Both the position numbers and the translations under genes were made by a program. The notes under the pieces are model-generated. The model ran no database searches. It was given only the letters and a program-made list of their open reading frames with translations, and was not told where the DNA came from. 64,000 nucleotides of DNA from Izhakiella australiensis (GTDB lineage: Bacteria > Pseudomonadota > Gammaproteobacteria > Enterobacterales > Enterobacteriaceae): the NCBI RefSeq assembly GCF_002006995.1, contig NZ_MRUL01000022.1:1-64000 (forward strand), read 5' to 3'. Below, one piece after another: positions 47,273-56,774 of the stretch. The first letter of the stretch is position 1, and every line of letters starts with the position of its first letter.

Positions 47273-48118
47273 ATGAAATATATTGGCGCCCACGTCAGTG
47301 CCGCAGGCGGCGTAGATCAGGCGGTCATTCGCGCACATGAGCTGGAAGCAACCGCCTTCGCCCTGTTCACAAAGAATCAGCGCCAGTGGCGCGCCGCGCC
47401 TTTAAGTGATGAAAGCATCAGCGCCTTTCGCGCGGCGTGCGAGAAATACCATTTTACCAGCGCCCAGATACTTCCCCACGACAGCTATCTGATAAATCTT
47501 GGCCACCCCGTCAGCGAGGCGCTGGAAAAATCACGCGAGGCTTTTCTTGATGAAATGCAGCGCTGCCAGCAGCTGGGTCTGAGCCTGCTTAACTTTCATC
47601 CCGGCAGCCATCTGCATCAGATAGCTGAAGAAGACTGTCTCAAGCGCATCGCCGAATCAATCAATATCGTGCTGGATAAAACCCAGGGCGTGACCGCAGT
47701 TATTGAAAATACCGCCGGCCAGGGCAGCAATCTGGGCTTTGATTTCCAGCATCTGGCGACCATCATCGAGCACGTCGAAGATAAATCTCGCGTCGGCGTC
47801 TGCATTGATACCTGCCACGCCTTCGCTGCCGGCTATGATTTACGCAGCGAAGATGCCTGTGCGGCAACCTTCGCCGCCTTTGAAGAACAGGTTGGCTTTA
47901 ACTACCTGCGCGGCATGCACCTGAACGATGCCAAAAGCGCCTTTGACAGCCGGGTCGATCGCCATGACAGCCTCGGGGTGGGTAATATAGGCGAAGCGGC
48001 GTTCAGCTGGATAATGAAAGATGCGCGCTTTGACGGTATTCCGTTAATTCTGGAAACCGTTAATCCGGACATCTGGAAAGATGAGATTGCCTGGCTAAAA
48101 GGTCAGCAGCAAAACTGA
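47273..48118 (+). CDS. nfo: Endonuclease IV
   Basis: AP endonuclease of base-excision repair that cleaves 5' to abasic sites using three zinc ions in a TIM barrel. Metal-binding segments are visible: NFHPGSHLH (about 108-116), [11 protein letters not shown] (about 145-155), [16 protein letters not shown] (about 173-188), [23 protein letters not shown] (about 214-236) and ILETVNPD near the end. Length is 281 (285 in E. coli). The ATG is preceded by CAGGAG. Confidence 0.96.
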   Translation: MKYIGAHVSAAGGVDQAVIRAHELEATAFALFTKNQRQWRAAPLSDESISAFRAACEKYHFTSAQILPHDSYLINLGHPVSEALEKSREAFLDEMQRCQQLGLSLLNFHPGSHLHQIAEEDCLKRIAESINIVLDKTQGVTAVIENTAGQGSNLGFDFQHLATIIEHVEDKSRVGVCIDTCHAFAAGYDLRSEDACAATFAAFEEQVGFNYLRGMHLNDAKSAFDSRVDRHDSLGVGNIGEAAFSWIMKDARFDGIPLILETVNPDIWKDEIAWLKGQQQN

Positions 48119-48180
48119 TCAATGGCGCCTTCAGCGCGCTGGCAACGTGGAGGTTTCGCCGTATCGTCCAGGCATCAGCA

Positions 48181-48210
48181 AGCGGAGACTCCCTGACGAG
48201 AGCCTCCGCT
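48181..48210 (-). terminator. Hairpin behind fruA
   Basis: AGCGGAG (48181-48187) pairs with CTCCGCT (48204-48210), with a further CTC/GAG pairing inside, just beyond the fruA stop codon. It is probably the 3' end of fruBKA. A T-run is not evident. Confidence 0.5.
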
Positions 48211-48217
48211 GATTAGC

Positions 48218-49921
48218 TTACTGCCCCTGCACGGCGGCGGGCGCCACCGCCGCTTCAGCTTCCGGGCGCTTAAGCAGCGCATATCCCAGCCCCGCCACCA
48301 GCGTGCCGACAATAATCGAAATCAGGTAGCCAACCACAGGCGTTATTGCGCCGGGAATAAGCAGTACGAACAGGCCGCCATGGGGCGCCATCAGCCGGGC
48401 GCCGACGTACATAGAGATAGCGCCGGTTATCGCGCCGCCAAGGATACAGCACGGCAGAACCCGCATCGGATCGCGCGCGGCAAACGGAATAGCGCCTTCA
48501 GTAATAAAGCACAGCCCCAGCACCAGGGACGCTTTGCCGCCCTCCTGCTGATTCTTATTAAATTTACTGCGTACGATCAGCGTTGCCAGTCCCATCGCCA
48601 GCGGCGGCACCATGCCTGCGGCCATAATCGCGGCCATCGGGCCATAGGTATGTGAACTCAGCAGACCAACGCCAAAGGCATAGGCAACTTTGTTAACCGG
48701 ACCGCCCATATCGGTACACATCATGCCACCAAGAACGGCGCCCAGTAATACCGCATTGGCCGTCCCCATATCCGCCAGCCAATGGGTCAAACCGGTCATG
48801 ATCCCAGCGACGGGCTTGCCCACCACGTAAATCATCAGCATCCCGGTAATTAGACTGGCTACCAGCGGAATAATCAGTATGGGCTTCAGCGCCTCCATAC
48901 TCTGCGGCAGTTTAAGCTTGCTGCTGAGTAATTTCGCCGTGTAGCCGGCAATAAAACCGGCAATAATGCCGCCGAGGAAACCCGCGTTTATGGTGGTAGC
49001 CAGCAGGCCGCCAATCAGGCCAGGGGTTAAGCCGGGGCGATCGGCGATGGAAAATGCGATAAACCCGGCAAGCACCGGCACCATCAGCTTGAAGGCGCTA
49101 TTGCCGCCGATTTCCATTAGCGCAGCCGCCAGCGTGCCGGGCTTTTCAAAAGCGGTAATACCGAAAGCAAACGACAGCGCGATGCAAAGCCCGCCGGCAA
49201 CCACCATCGGCAGCATGTAAGATACGCCGGTCAGCAGGTGGCGGTAAGGGCCGGATTTTTGCGTTTTTTCTCCGCCCTGATTCGCGCCCGCGCCACCCTG
49301 AGCCTGCCAGGGCGTTGCTTCACGCTGCGCTGAATCAAACACCTGCGCCGTTTTTTTCAGCGCCATACCGGTACTGGTACGATACATCGGTTTACCGGAA
49401 AACTTTTCCAGATCGACTTCAATATCCGCCGCGACGATCACCAAATCCGCCTGAGCTACCTCTTCCGGCGTAATAGCATTACCAGCGCCAACCGAGCCCC
49501 GGGTTTCTACTTTGTACCACCAGCCGCGCTTTTTCGCTTCTGTTTCAATCGCTTCAGCGGCCATAAAGGTATGCGCGACCCCGGTAGGACAGGCGGTCAC
49601 GGCCACCACGCGTTTTACCGCGCTGCTGCTGGCGGCAACCGCTGCAGGTGGTTGCCAGGGCTTCGCCTCCTGCTGCGCCTTCGCCAGCTCGGCTTGAGGC
49701 TGGCGCAGCAATTTTTCCACGTCGACCAGGTAAAGCGGTTTCCCTTCCAGCCCCGCAAGATCGGGGACTTGCTTGCCAACCACGATCACCTGTTGTGCTT
49801 CACTGACCTCTTCCGTCAGCGCTATGCCTGCTTGTGCGGCTGCGCCGCTGGCAAGCTGTTTAGCCAGGTAGCCTGTGGCCTGGCCCAATTGAGAATCAAG
49901 TATCAGCAGCGTTTTCATCAT
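48218..49921 (-). CDS. fruA: Fructose PTS permease EIIBBC
   Basis: Imports and phosphorylates fructose to fructose 1-phosphate, accepting phosphate from FruB. Domains in order are a degenerate EIIB' (1-100), an active EIIB with the phospho-Cys motif VTACPTGVAHTFMAAE (about 109-124) and an EIIC membrane domain (about 225-555) with ten TM. The alanine-rich tail (EAEAAVAPAAVQGQ) is normal for enteric FruA. Length is 567 (563 in E. coli). It is the last gene of fruBKA, 13 bp after fruK. Confidence 0.96.
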   Translation of the reverse strand: MMKTLLILDSQLGQATGYLAKQLASGAAAQAGIALTEEVSEAQQVIVVGKQVPDLAGLEGKPLYLVDVEKLLRQPQAELAKAQQEAKPWQPPAAVAASSSAVKRVVAVTACPTGVAHTFMAAEAIETEAKKRGWWYKVETRGSVGAGNAITPEEVAQADLVIVAADIEVDLEKFSGKPMYRTSTGMALKKTAQVFDSAQREATPWQAQGGAGANQGGEKTQKSGPYRHLLTGVSYMLPMVVAGGLCIALSFAFGITAFEKPGTLAAALMEIGGNSAFKLMVPVLAGFIAFSIADRPGLTPGLIGGLLATTINAGFLGGIIAGFIAGYTAKLLSSKLKLPQSMEALKPILIIPLVASLITGMLMIYVVGKPVAGIMTGLTHWLADMGTANAVLLGAVLGGMMCTDMGGPVNKVAYAFGVGLLSSHTYGPMAAIMAAGMVPPLAMGLATLIVRSKFNKNQQEGGKASLVLGLCFITEGAIPFAARDPMRVLPCCILGGAITGAISMYVGARLMAPHGGLFVLLIPGAITPVVGYLISIIVGTLVAGLGYALLKRPEAEAAVAPAAVQGQ

Positions 49922-49934
49922 ATCTCTCCTGCTG

Positions 49935-50873
49935 TCAGTTAACGGGTTTCAGCTCAACGCGCGCCATCATTGCGGCTAGCTGAGGACGGTCGGTGATGCC
50001 GACATTGCTCTGACTGACGGCCAGCGCGGCCACCGCCGTCGCAAGACGCAGCGTGTGTTCACTGGATTCGCGCATTAACAAGCCATAAATCAGACCGCCG
50101 ACCATTGAGTCGCCAGCGCCGACGGTGCTAACCACTTCGCAGACCGGTGGCTTAGCGATCCATTCACCGGAAGCGTTAACCCACAGCGCGCCTTCCGCGC
50201 CGAGTGATATCACCACGTGGGCAATGCCTTGTTCGCGCAGCTGATGCGCGGCGTCGATGACATCGTGCAGCGTCGGCAGCTTGCGCCCCGCCCATGCTTC
50301 CAGCTCTCGACGATTAGGTTTCACTAACCACGGCGCCGCTTTCAGACCGGCGACCAGCGCTTCGCGGCTGCTGTCGAAAATGATGCACGGACAATGTGAC
50401 CGCAGCTGCGTCATCCAGTGAGTGAACGCATCGGGGCTGACGCCGGCAGGCAGGCTGCCGCTGACGCACACCATATCGAACTGACCAAGCCAGCCCAGCG
50501 AATCGCTGGTAAAGCGATCCCAATCCTGTGCGCTGACATCAAAACCAGAAAAGTTAAGGTCGGTCACCTCGCCATCTTTTTCGGTCAGCTTGACGTTGAT
50601 GCGAGTGCGGCCAGCGACGACCTGAAAGCGGTTAGCAATGCCTAACTCGCTAAATAGCTGCTGAAATCCGTCCTGATTTTCCCGCCCGAGGAATCCGCCG
50701 ACGGTGACATCAATACCTAAGTCTTTTAATACCTTTGCAACGTTTATTCCCTTGCCTGCGGCGTGCAGCCCGGTGGTTTTCACCAGGTTGACTTCTCCAC
50801 GCTCAATGTCGGCACAGTAGCCCACCAGGTCATAGGCGGGATTGAGGGTAATTGTGGCTACGCGTCTGCTCAT
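49935..50873 (-). CDS. fruK: 1-phosphofructokinase
   Basis: Phosphorylates fructose 1-phosphate to fructose 1,6-bisphosphate. PfkB-family ribokinase fold with [15 protein letters not shown] (about 40-54, substrate binding), [13 protein letters not shown] (about 131-143) and the catalytic/anion-hole motif [17 protein letters not shown] (about 247-263) with Asp254. Length is 312, as in E. coli. Its ATG overlaps the stop of fruB by four bases. Confidence 0.96.
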   Translation of the reverse strand: MSRRVATITLNPAYDLVGYCADIERGEVNLVKTTGLHAAGKGINVAKVLKDLGIDVTVGGFLGRENQDGFQQLFSELGIANRFQVVAGRTRINVKLTEKDGEVTDLNFSGFDVSAQDWDRFTSDSLGWLGQFDMVCVSGSLPAGVSPDAFTHWMTQLRSHCPCIIFDSSREALVAGLKAAPWLVKPNRRELEAWAGRKLPTLHDVIDAAHQLREQGIAHVVISLGAEGALWVNASGEWIAKPPVCEVVSTVGAGDSMVGGLIYGLLMRESSEHTLRLATAVAALAVSQSNVGITDRPQLAAMMARVELKPVN

Positions 50874-52003
50874 GCTGCTCCCTCGCCGAGGCCATTATTG
50901 ATTGCTTCTTCAATCGCGCTCAGTGCCTGACGGGCATCATCGCCGCTGGCGCTGAAGCGTAAGCGGTGCCCTTTTTTCACGCCAAGTGCGACAACTTTCA
51001 TCAGGCTGCGTCCGTTAGCCGGTTTGCCACTGCCATCCAGATTGGTAACGGTGACCTCACAATTAAACTGTTTGATAACGCTTACCAGCGCGGTGCCGGG
51101 ACGGGCGTGTAAGCCATGTTCATTGCGAATGATAAAATCGGCAGTCAGCGCCTGCTGATGCTGGCCCGCGCTGCCGGTGAGCAGCGCCAGCATCTCTGCC
51201 GCATCCGCCTGCAACAGCTGATCGCCCTGCTGTTGCATCAGCAGTTCACTCAGATGGTTCAGCACTTTCAGCGGCGCATCGTCGGTAACGGCAACGGTAA
51301 TCAGCAGCGCGGCTTTTTCGCCATCGACCTCGAATGGGGCGGCTGCGCGGCTGATTGCCACTGCACTGCTCACATTCCCGCTGACGCTGTCATTAAGCCA
51401 AATTCCCTGTCCGAGGTTAAGCGGCGTACTGCCAACAGCCTGGCTGATAAACGTGGCGTCTACGGCGCCGGCCTTTTGCAGGCGGCCGGCATTCAGCGCT
51501 TGCAGAGTGATTAAGTCATCGGCAGCGACTTCCGTTGCGATCAGCGATGCATCGAAGCGGAATTCCGTCGGCTGCTTTTCACCCATCAGCAGCGCCCGTA
51601 ACTCTTCAGCAGAGTCCGTTTTACGTAACTGCTCCGCGACGCTTTCATCGCTCAGTACGTGGGTTAACTGGCGTAAAAGCGCCAGATGCTCATCGGATTT
51701 CGCCGCGATGCCAATAACGATAAACGCGTTCTGCTGCCCGCCCCACTCAATGCCCTGTGGGAACTGAAAAACCTGTACTCCGGTTTTTAGCACTTTGTCA
51801 CGGGTGTCCGTCGTGCCATGAGGGATGGCGATGCCGTTACCCAGATACGTTGAGGTTTGCTGTTCACGTGCCAGCATACCGTCGATATAGCCTTCAGCCA
51901 CATTGCCTGCGCTAACCAACGCATCGGCAACCTGCTGAATAGCCTGCTCTTTATTACTGGCTGCGGCAGCAATGTGAACCGCGCTGAGATCAAGCTGGAA
52001 CAT
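50870..52003 (-). CDS. fruB: Fructose PTS diphosphoryl transfer protein (EIIA-HPr)
   Basis: Passes phosphate from Enzyme I to FruA. The N-terminal EIIA domain has its phospho-His in [12 protein letters not shown] (about 55-66), a central M-type modulator segment follows (about 115-275), and a C-terminal HPr-like FPr domain has the active His in [13 protein letters not shown] (about 293-305). The ATG at 52003, behind GGAGAGGAGAAC, gives 376 residues as in E. coli; an ATG 18 bases further up lacks a comparable ribosome site. It is first gene of fruBKA, controlled by two Cra boxes. Confidence 0.95.
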   Translation of the reverse strand: MFQLDLSAVHIAAAASNKEQAIQQVADALVSAGNVAEGYIDGMLAREQQTSTYLGNGIAIPHGTTDTRDKVLKTGVQVFQFPQGIEWGGQQNAFIVIGIAAKSDEHLALLRQLTHVLSDESVAEQLRKTDSAEELRALLMGEKQPTEFRFDASLIATEVAADDLITLQALNAGRLQKAGAVDATFISQAVGSTPLNLGQGIWLNDSVSGNVSSAVAISRAAAPFEVDGEKAALLITVAVTDDAPLKVLNHLSELLMQQQGDQLLQADAAEMLALLTGSAGQHQQALTADFIIRNEHGLHARPGTALVSVIKQFNCEVTVTNLDGSGKPANGRSLMKVVALGVKKGHRLRFSASGDDARQALSAIEEAINNGLGEGAA

Positions 52004-52024
52004 AGTTCTCCTCTCCACCATGTT

Positions 52025-52038
52025 TGAATCGTTTCAGC
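52025..52038 (-). promoter_or_regulatory. Cra (FruR) operator proximal to fruB
   Basis: GCTGAAACGATTCA on the minus strand is a full match to the Cra consensus (GCTGAAWCGWTTCA type), 22 bp before the fruB start. Repression by Cra relieved by fructose 1-phosphate is inferred from the known E. coli system. Confidence 0.85.
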
Positions 52039-52091
52039 CAAAAGGCCGGATTAACGCGCTTCCTGACGTAGTACAACAAAGCGAAAGCAGA

Positions 52092-52105
52092 GCTGAAACG
52101 TTTCA
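52092..52105. promoter_or_regulatory. Cra (FruR) operator distal to fruB
   Basis: GCTGAAACGTTTCA is a second full Cra site, 67 bp upstream of the first. Two sites at fruB also occur in E. coli. A third GCTGAAAC half-site near 52270 has no matching second half. The rest of the 400-bp spacer to setB shows no further feature I can support. Confidence 0.85.
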
Positions 52106-52406
52106 ATGAATTTGTTATGAATCGCCGCTGATAGCAAGTTTTACTGGAAACTGGATGAGAAATATTTGATGGCACGCACAGTTCTAAGGCGCGAGAGCCG
52201 GAAAATAGCCGCCGTGATGCAAGCAAGCTGACGCGCTGCTGAAGCGCTGACGCCCGGTGAAGAAAAAAGCTGAAACCCCTTACAGCTGCAGCTGGACAAA
52301 TAGTGCGATATGACGGCGGCAGATAAATTTAACGCCGCTCAGCGCTGTTAATTAACGACAGCCGTAGTAAAATTCCGCCGTCCTTTTTTTCGCTGAAGTT
52401 ATAACT

Positions 52407-53585
52407 ATGTTTACGCCTGGCGTACTGATACGCCGTTTACCTAATCTGCAAGCCAGCGCTTTTTTGCTGGTGGCTTTTTTTTCGGGTGTTGCCGGCGCAC
52501 TGCAAACCCCAACGTTGAGTCTCTATCTTTCCGGTGAAATTCATGCCAGCCCGATGCTGGTAGGACTATTTTTTACCGTTAATGCCCTGGCAGGCATTGT
52601 CGTCAGCCAACTTCTCGCCACCTTTTCCGATCGCCGCGGCGACCGTAAAACCCTCATTTTGCAATGCTGTGTCCTCGGCGCGGCAGGCGCCCTGCTGTTC
52701 GCCTGGAGCCACAGCTATTTGCTGCTGATTATTGTGGGAACCTTGCTGGCAGGTTTCGGCACCACCGCCAACCCGCAAATGTTTGCGCTGGCGCGTGAGC
52801 ATGCCGATAAAACTGGTCGTGAGGCGGCGATGTTCAGCTCGGTGATGCGGGCGCAGATCTCGCTGGCCTGGGTTATCGGTCCGCCACTCGCCTTTGCGCT
52901 GGCAGTCGGCTTTGGTTTTAAAGCCATGTATACCTGCGCAGCGGTCGCCTTCGCCGCCTGTGCCCTGCTGGTGCATTTTTTACTGCCGACGATGCGCAAA
53001 ACGCAGGCCGTCACTATTGATAAACTCCAGGCGCCGCGGCGAAACCGGCGCGACACACTGCTGCTTTTTGTTGCCTGTACCCTGATGTGGTGCGCCAATA
53101 GCTGCTATCTGATAACCATGCCGTTATACATCGTCCATGAACTGCAGCTGAATGAAAAACTGGCGGGTGAAATGATCGGTCTCGCAGCCGGGCTGGAAAT
53201 TCCGGTGATGCTGATAGCCGGTTACTACGCCGCCCGCTTCAGCAAGCGCCGTCTGCTGCGCATCAGCGCAGCGTCAGCAGTACTGTTCTATGCCGGCACC
53301 TTATTTATCACCTCACCGGGAATGCTGCTGGCGCTGCAGTTTTTTAACGCACTGTTTATCGGCCTGGTGGCGGCAACCGGCATGCTGTACTTCCAGGATT
53401 TAATGCCGGGTCAGGCCGGCGCCGCAACGACCTTATTTACCAATACCAGCCGCGTTGGCTGGCTGGTTGCCGGATTGATTTCCGGCGGCGCCGCTCAGCT
53501 GTGGGGCTATCATAGCGTTTTCCTGCTGACACTGGCGATGGCGGCGGTCACGCTGGGCTGCCTGTGGTCTATCCGCAATCCCTGA
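52407..53585 (+). CDS. setB: Sugar efflux transporter SetB
   Basis: Inner-membrane MFS exporter of 392 residues and 12 TM, in E. coli able to export lactose and glucose analogues and linked to sugar-phosphate stress. Family blocks are AGALQTPTLSLYLSGEIHASPMLVGLFFTVNA (about 29-60), TANPQMFALAREHADKTGREAAMFSS and LYFQDLMPGQAGAATTLFTNTSRVGW. It is divergent from fruBKA, as in E. coli. Its TGA directly abuts the stop codon of convergent yeiW, forming TGATCA. Confidence 0.94.
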   Translation: MFTPGVLIRRLPNLQASAFLLVAFFSGVAGALQTPTLSLYLSGEIHASPMLVGLFFTVNALAGIVVSQLLATFSDRRGDRKTLILQCCVLGAAGALLFAWSHSYLLLIIVGTLLAGFGTTANPQMFALAREHADKTGREAAMFSSVMRAQISLAWVIGPPLAFALAVGFGFKAMYTCAAVAFAACALLVHFLLPTMRKTQAVTIDKLQAPRRNRRDTLLLFVACTLMWCANSCYLITMPLYIVHELQLNEKLAGEMIGLAAGLEIPVMLIAGYYAARFSKRRLLRISAASAVLFYAGTLFITSPGMLLALQFFNALFIGLVAATGMLYFQDLMPGQAGAATTLFTNTSRVGWLVAGLISGGAAQLWGYHSVFLLTLAMAAVTLGCLWSIRNP

Positions 53586-53840
53586 TCAGGGCGCGGTGCA
53601 TCGCTCAAGCGCAATCAGCCAGGTCATCGCCTGCTGGCGATTTTCGCCACACATCTCCCGCGCAGGCTGCAGGCTGGCGCAGACTTTGGGTCGCAGCGGC
53701 GACGTGAAAATGCGACAGCGCTGCTGGTCGTCGAGCTGAACGCAGGGGGTATTGGCGGGCTTACCCGCAGGCATCCCGGGAATCGGTGAAGATATGGAAG
53801 GAGCGGTACAGCAAGCACCGCAGTCAGGTCGACATTCCAT
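53586..53840 (-). CDS. yeiW: Zinc/iron-chelating CxxxCC-domain protein YeiW
   Basis: Small 84-residue protein of the YkgJ/UPF0153 family with a cluster of cysteines at the N-terminus ([13 protein letters not shown]) and more downstream ([24 protein letters not shown]). Such proteins probably bind zinc or an iron-sulfur cluster; the role is unknown. In E. coli YeiW lies at the same place between setB and yeiP. The ATG at 53840 has GGAGGC upstream. Confidence 0.9.
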   Translation of the reverse strand: MECRPDCGACCTAPSISSPIPGMPAGKPANTPCVQLDDQQRCRIFTSPLRPKVCASLQPAREMCGENRQQAMTWLIALERCTAP

Positions 53841-54001
53841 CGCTAGCCTCCGTCAGGATACTGACAATAATAGTAGTAAGCATTAATGAAGAACCGCCAG
53901 CAGCAACCTGCGCAATAATTTTCCTCTGCGCTTTGTTTCGCTTGCCTGATGTTAAGGGCGCGGGTAACCTGGCACTGACCAATTCGATGGAGAGTTGCCA
54001 G

Positions 54002-54574
54002 ATGGCAAAAGCAAACGAAATTAAAAAAGGTATGGCGATAAGCTACAACGGCAAGCTACTGCTGGTGAAAGATATCGACATACAAAGCCCCAGCGCGCGC
54101 GGCGCGGCAACCCTTTATAAAATGCGCTTTACTGACGTGCGTACCGGCCTGAAGGTCGAAGAGCGTTTCAAAGGCGATGATATCCTCGATACCATTTTAC
54201 TCAGCCGCCGGGCGGTCACTTTCTCATATATAGACGGTGATGAATATGTGTTTATGGATGACGAAGATTACACCCCCTACCACTTTAAAAAACAGCAGAT
54301 CGAAGACGAACTGCTGTTTATTCCTGAAGGCGGTATTCCGGGCATCCAGGTTTTAACTATGGACGGGCAGATACTGGCGCTGGAGCTGCCGCAAACGGTG
54401 GACATGGAAATTACTGACACCTCTCCGGGCATTAAGGGTGCCTCGGCCAGCGCGCGCACCAAACCGGCAAGTATGAGTACCGGGTTGGTGGTTCAGGTGC
54501 CGGAATACCTTAGCAACGGCGATAAAATTCGCATTCATATTCCTGAGCGTCGCTATATGGGACGTGCCGACTGA
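54002..54574 (+). CDS. yeiP: EF-P-like translation factor EfpL (YeiP)
   Basis: EF-P paralogue of 190 residues that assists ribosomes stalled at polyproline and related motifs. KOW-like domain I contains the loop SPSARG with Arg33 at the tip, where true EF-P carries the modified Lys34; this Arg is the YeiP/EfpL signature. Two OB domains follow. The ATG at 54002 is set by homology and the GGAGAG upstream; the frame is open for another 216 bases upstream but not conserved. A bidirectional terminator follows the gene. Confidence 0.95.
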   Translation: MAKANEIKKGMAISYNGKLLLVKDIDIQSPSARGAATLYKMRFTDVRTGLKVEERFKGDDILDTILLSRRAVTFSYIDGDEYVFMDDEDYTPYHFKKQQIEDELLFIPEGGIPGIQVLTMDGQILALELPQTVDMEITDTSPGIKGASASARTKPASMSTGLVVQVPEYLSNGDKIRIHIPERRYMGRAD

Positions 54575-54611
54575 CGGCTTGAGTTGCAAACGAATAATGT
54601 TATAAGATAAC

Positions 54612-54643
54612 AAAAAGCGGTAATGCAACTTACCGCTTTTTTT
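54612..54643. terminator. Bidirectional terminator yeiP / pilin-like gene
   Basis: AAAAAGCGGTAA (54612-54623) pairs perfectly with TTACCGCTTTTT (54630-54641) around TGCAAC, with more T after on the plus strand and a matching A-run on the other side. It serves both the plus-strand yeiP and the minus-strand small gene. Confidence 0.9.
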
Positions 54644-54652
54644 ATACCAGGA

Positions 54653-54964
54653 TTAATTATAGCTAACGACCATGACCCCCAGGTTGTGCTCTGGGTTAAG
54701 CCAGGTGGTTTCTACCTTACCGATTTCCGCGGGAATTGTTTTATTGGCTGCAGCAACGGTTGTGCTGCGAACCACCATTTTACCATCACGCATGCAGCGA
54801 CTGGAAATGTGGCTGTCGGTATTACTGAATTCGCAAACAGATTCAACGATTGAACCCGTGAAGTGAATGACACCCTGGCCTATTTCACGCGAGTCGGCTA
54901 AAACCACGTTTGAGGCAAGTAGGTTGAGTGAGCAAAACAGCATGCTTTTTGCTATGAGCTTCAT
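54653..54964 (-). CDS. Small secreted pilin-like protein
   Basis: A 103-residue protein with a clear signal peptide (MKLIAKSMLFCSLNLLASNVVLA, cleavage before DSREIG). The mature part begins GQGVIHFTGSIVESVCEF, which resembles the first beta strand of type 1 fimbrial subunits, whose first Cys forms a disulfide; the second Cys lies in SRCM. However, the protein is only 80 residues after cleavage, about half a pilin, and no chaperone or usher is near. The TTG/ATG choice is not in doubt (ATG with GAGGAACC upstream). It has its own terminator. I consider it a single-domain periplasmic or surface protein of unknown function. Confidence 0.75.
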   Translation of the reverse strand: MKLIAKSMLFCSLNLLASNVVLADSREIGQGVIHFTGSIVESVCEFSNTDSHISSRCMRDGKMVVRSTTVAAANKTIPAEIGKVETTWLNPEHNLGVMVVSYN

Positions 54965-55039
54965 GATCGGTTCCTCATCAGGCTACGGATCGGTTATCGG
55001 CATATCAGCGAAACGCTTTAATGTTGAGGAGATTTTTTT

Positions 55040-56026
55040 ATGACGCGGGTCAATCTCATTACCGGCTTCCTTGGCTGTGGCAAAACCACCACGCTGCTCC
55101 ATCTGCTCGCGACTAAACCTGACAATGAAAAGTGGGCTGTCCTTGTCAACGAGTTTGGTGAAATCGGTATTGACGGCTCTCTGCTTGCTGAGCGAGGGGC
55201 CGTGCTGAAAGAGATCTCCGGGGGCTGTATGTGTTGTGTGAACGGCCTGCCGATGCAGGTCGGTTTGAATACCTTACTCAAACAGGTTAAACCGGACAGA
55301 TTGTTGATTGAACCAACCGGCCTGGGTCATCCAAAGCAGATCCTCAGCATGCTGAGCGACCCGCTCTATCAGCCCTGGCTGACGCTTCAGGCAACTTTTT
55401 GCCTGCTCGATCCGCGTCAGCTCAGGCAACCGCGAGTAAAAGAAAACGAGAATTTCCGTAATCAATTATTAGCAGCGGATATCATTATCGCCAATAAAAA
55501 AGATTGCTGGCAGCCGGAAGATGAAAGCGCGCTGGAAAACTGGCGTCAGACCGAAGCCGAAGGCCGTCTGGTGATAACAACGACTCGCGGGCAAATAGAC
55601 CGCGCGTTGCTGGATAAACCTCGACGTAATCTGCGTCCGCTTGCTGATGCAGCCCATCATCATCCGGTCAAACAGCCGCTTTCTTTACTGTCGTCATTGC
55701 AGCTTGCCGGCGCCGGACGCTGGCGACGCGCACTGAATGAAGGTCAGGGGTACTTTTCCTGTGGCTGGGTATTTGATAGCGAAACGGTATTTGAAACTAT
55801 CGCCATTCTCGAATGGGCGCGTCATGCCCCGGTCAGCCGGGTAAAAGGGGTAATCAGGCTCGGTCAGGGGGCGGTTTATATCAATCGTCAGGGGGAGGAC
55901 TTTCATATTGAGATGCACCCCACAGCGCCGCCTGACAGCCGCATTGAGCTTATCAATGATCAACCCGCTGACTGGAATGCCCTACAACACAAATTGCTGA
56001 ATATTCGCTTAACAATAAAGGCATAA
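55040..56026 (+). CDS. yeiR: COG0523 zinc-responsive GTPase YeiR
   Basis: Zinc-binding GTPase of 328 residues related to CobW, UreG and HypB metallochaperones. The P-loop is GFLGCGKTT (about 8-16), the metal motif is GGCMCCVNG (about 63-71, the CxCC signature), the guanine motif is NKKD (about 153-156) and the C-terminal CobW_C domain has WDFDSETVFETI-like WVFDSETVFETI (about 238-249). Length equals E. coli YeiR. The ATG has AGGAGA upstream. It is followed closely by lpxT. No Zur box was recognisable. Confidence 0.94.
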   Translation: MTRVNLITGFLGCGKTTTLLHLLATKPDNEKWAVLVNEFGEIGIDGSLLAERGAVLKEISGGCMCCVNGLPMQVGLNTLLKQVKPDRLLIEPTGLGHPKQILSMLSDPLYQPWLTLQATFCLLDPRQLRQPRVKENENFRNQLLAADIIIANKKDCWQPEDESALENWRQTEAEGRLVITTTRGQIDRALLDKPRRNLRPLADAAHHHPVKQPLSLLSSLQLAGAGRWRRALNEGQGYFSCGWVFDSETVFETIAILEWARHAPVSRVKGVIRLGQGAVYINRQGEDFHIEMHPTAPPDSRIELINDQPADWNALQHKLLNIRLTIKA

Positions 56027-56060
56027 TTAAAAGAATTATTCTAAAAATTCTTTTATTGTC

Positions 56061-56774
56061 ATGCTGAAAAAACACCTGCCACTCATACTGCTGCTGAACG
56101 TCACAGGCATCGTTCTTTATTTGTCCTGGCATCTACCCGCCGGACACGGCGCCTGGTTTACGCTCGATAAAGATATCTTTTTCTGGTTTAACGACCGGCT
56201 GACGAGCAATAAACCGCTGCTGTGGACCATCGCCATAACCAACTTTCGCGCTTTTGACGTGGTATCGCTGCTGGCAATGGGCGGCTTGTATTACAGCTAC
56301 TGGCGCCAGCAAACCGCGCAAGGGCGTCGTCGTATGTTTGCAATTGGCATTACGATGCTGATAACTGCCGTGGTACTCAATCAGCTTGGTCACTTGCTGC
56401 CTGACAGTCGCCCCAGCCCGACCAAATTCTTTGCCCACGTTAATCACGCAGCCGAACTCACCGGCATTCCGGCGAAGGATTCTTCAGCCGATAGTTTTCC
56501 AGGCGACCACGGCATGATGCTGATCATTTTTGCCTGCTTTATGTGGCGCTACTTCGGCCTGCGTGCTTTTGCCATCAGCGCCGTTATCGTGTTAGTTTTT
56601 GGCCTGCCGCGGCTAATGATCGGCGCGCACTGGTTTAGCGATATCGCAGTGGGGTCAATGTCGGTGGTGCTGGTTTGCCTGAGCTGGTGGTTGCTTACCC
56701 CGGCCAGCGATTGGTTGCTAAAGCTGGTTTATCGCTATCAGCCGTATAAATTTCAGACGACAAATGACCATTAA
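56061..56774 (+). CDS. lpxT: Lipid A 1-diphosphate synthase
   Basis: Inner-membrane PAP2-family enzyme that moves a phosphate from undecaprenyl pyrophosphate to lipid A. The 237-residue protein has six TM, and the catalytic motifs face the periplasm: SRPSPTKFF, SFPGDHGMM (PSGH-type motif with Gly-Asp-His) and PRLMIGAHWFSDIAVG. Length equals E. coli LpxT (YeiU). It starts 34 bp after yeiR. The 3' flank has an AT-rich inverted TTAATTAA pair but no clear terminator. Confidence 0.94.
   Translation: MLKKHLPLILLLNVTGIVLYLSWHLPAGHGAWFTLDKDIFFWFNDRLTSNKPLLWTIAITNFRAFDVVSLLAMGGLYYSYWRQQTAQGRRRMFAIGITMLITAVVLNQLGHLLPDSRPSPTKFFAHVNHAAELTGIPAKDSSADSFPGDHGMMLIIFACFMWRYFGLRAFAISAVIVLVFGLPRLMIGAHWFSDIAVGSMSVVLVCLSWWLLTPASDWLLKLVYRYQPYKFQTTNDH

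Noticed and set aside
52260-52285. Third Cra box near setB
   Set aside because: GCTGAAAC is present, but the second half-site does not match, so only a half-site can be claimed.
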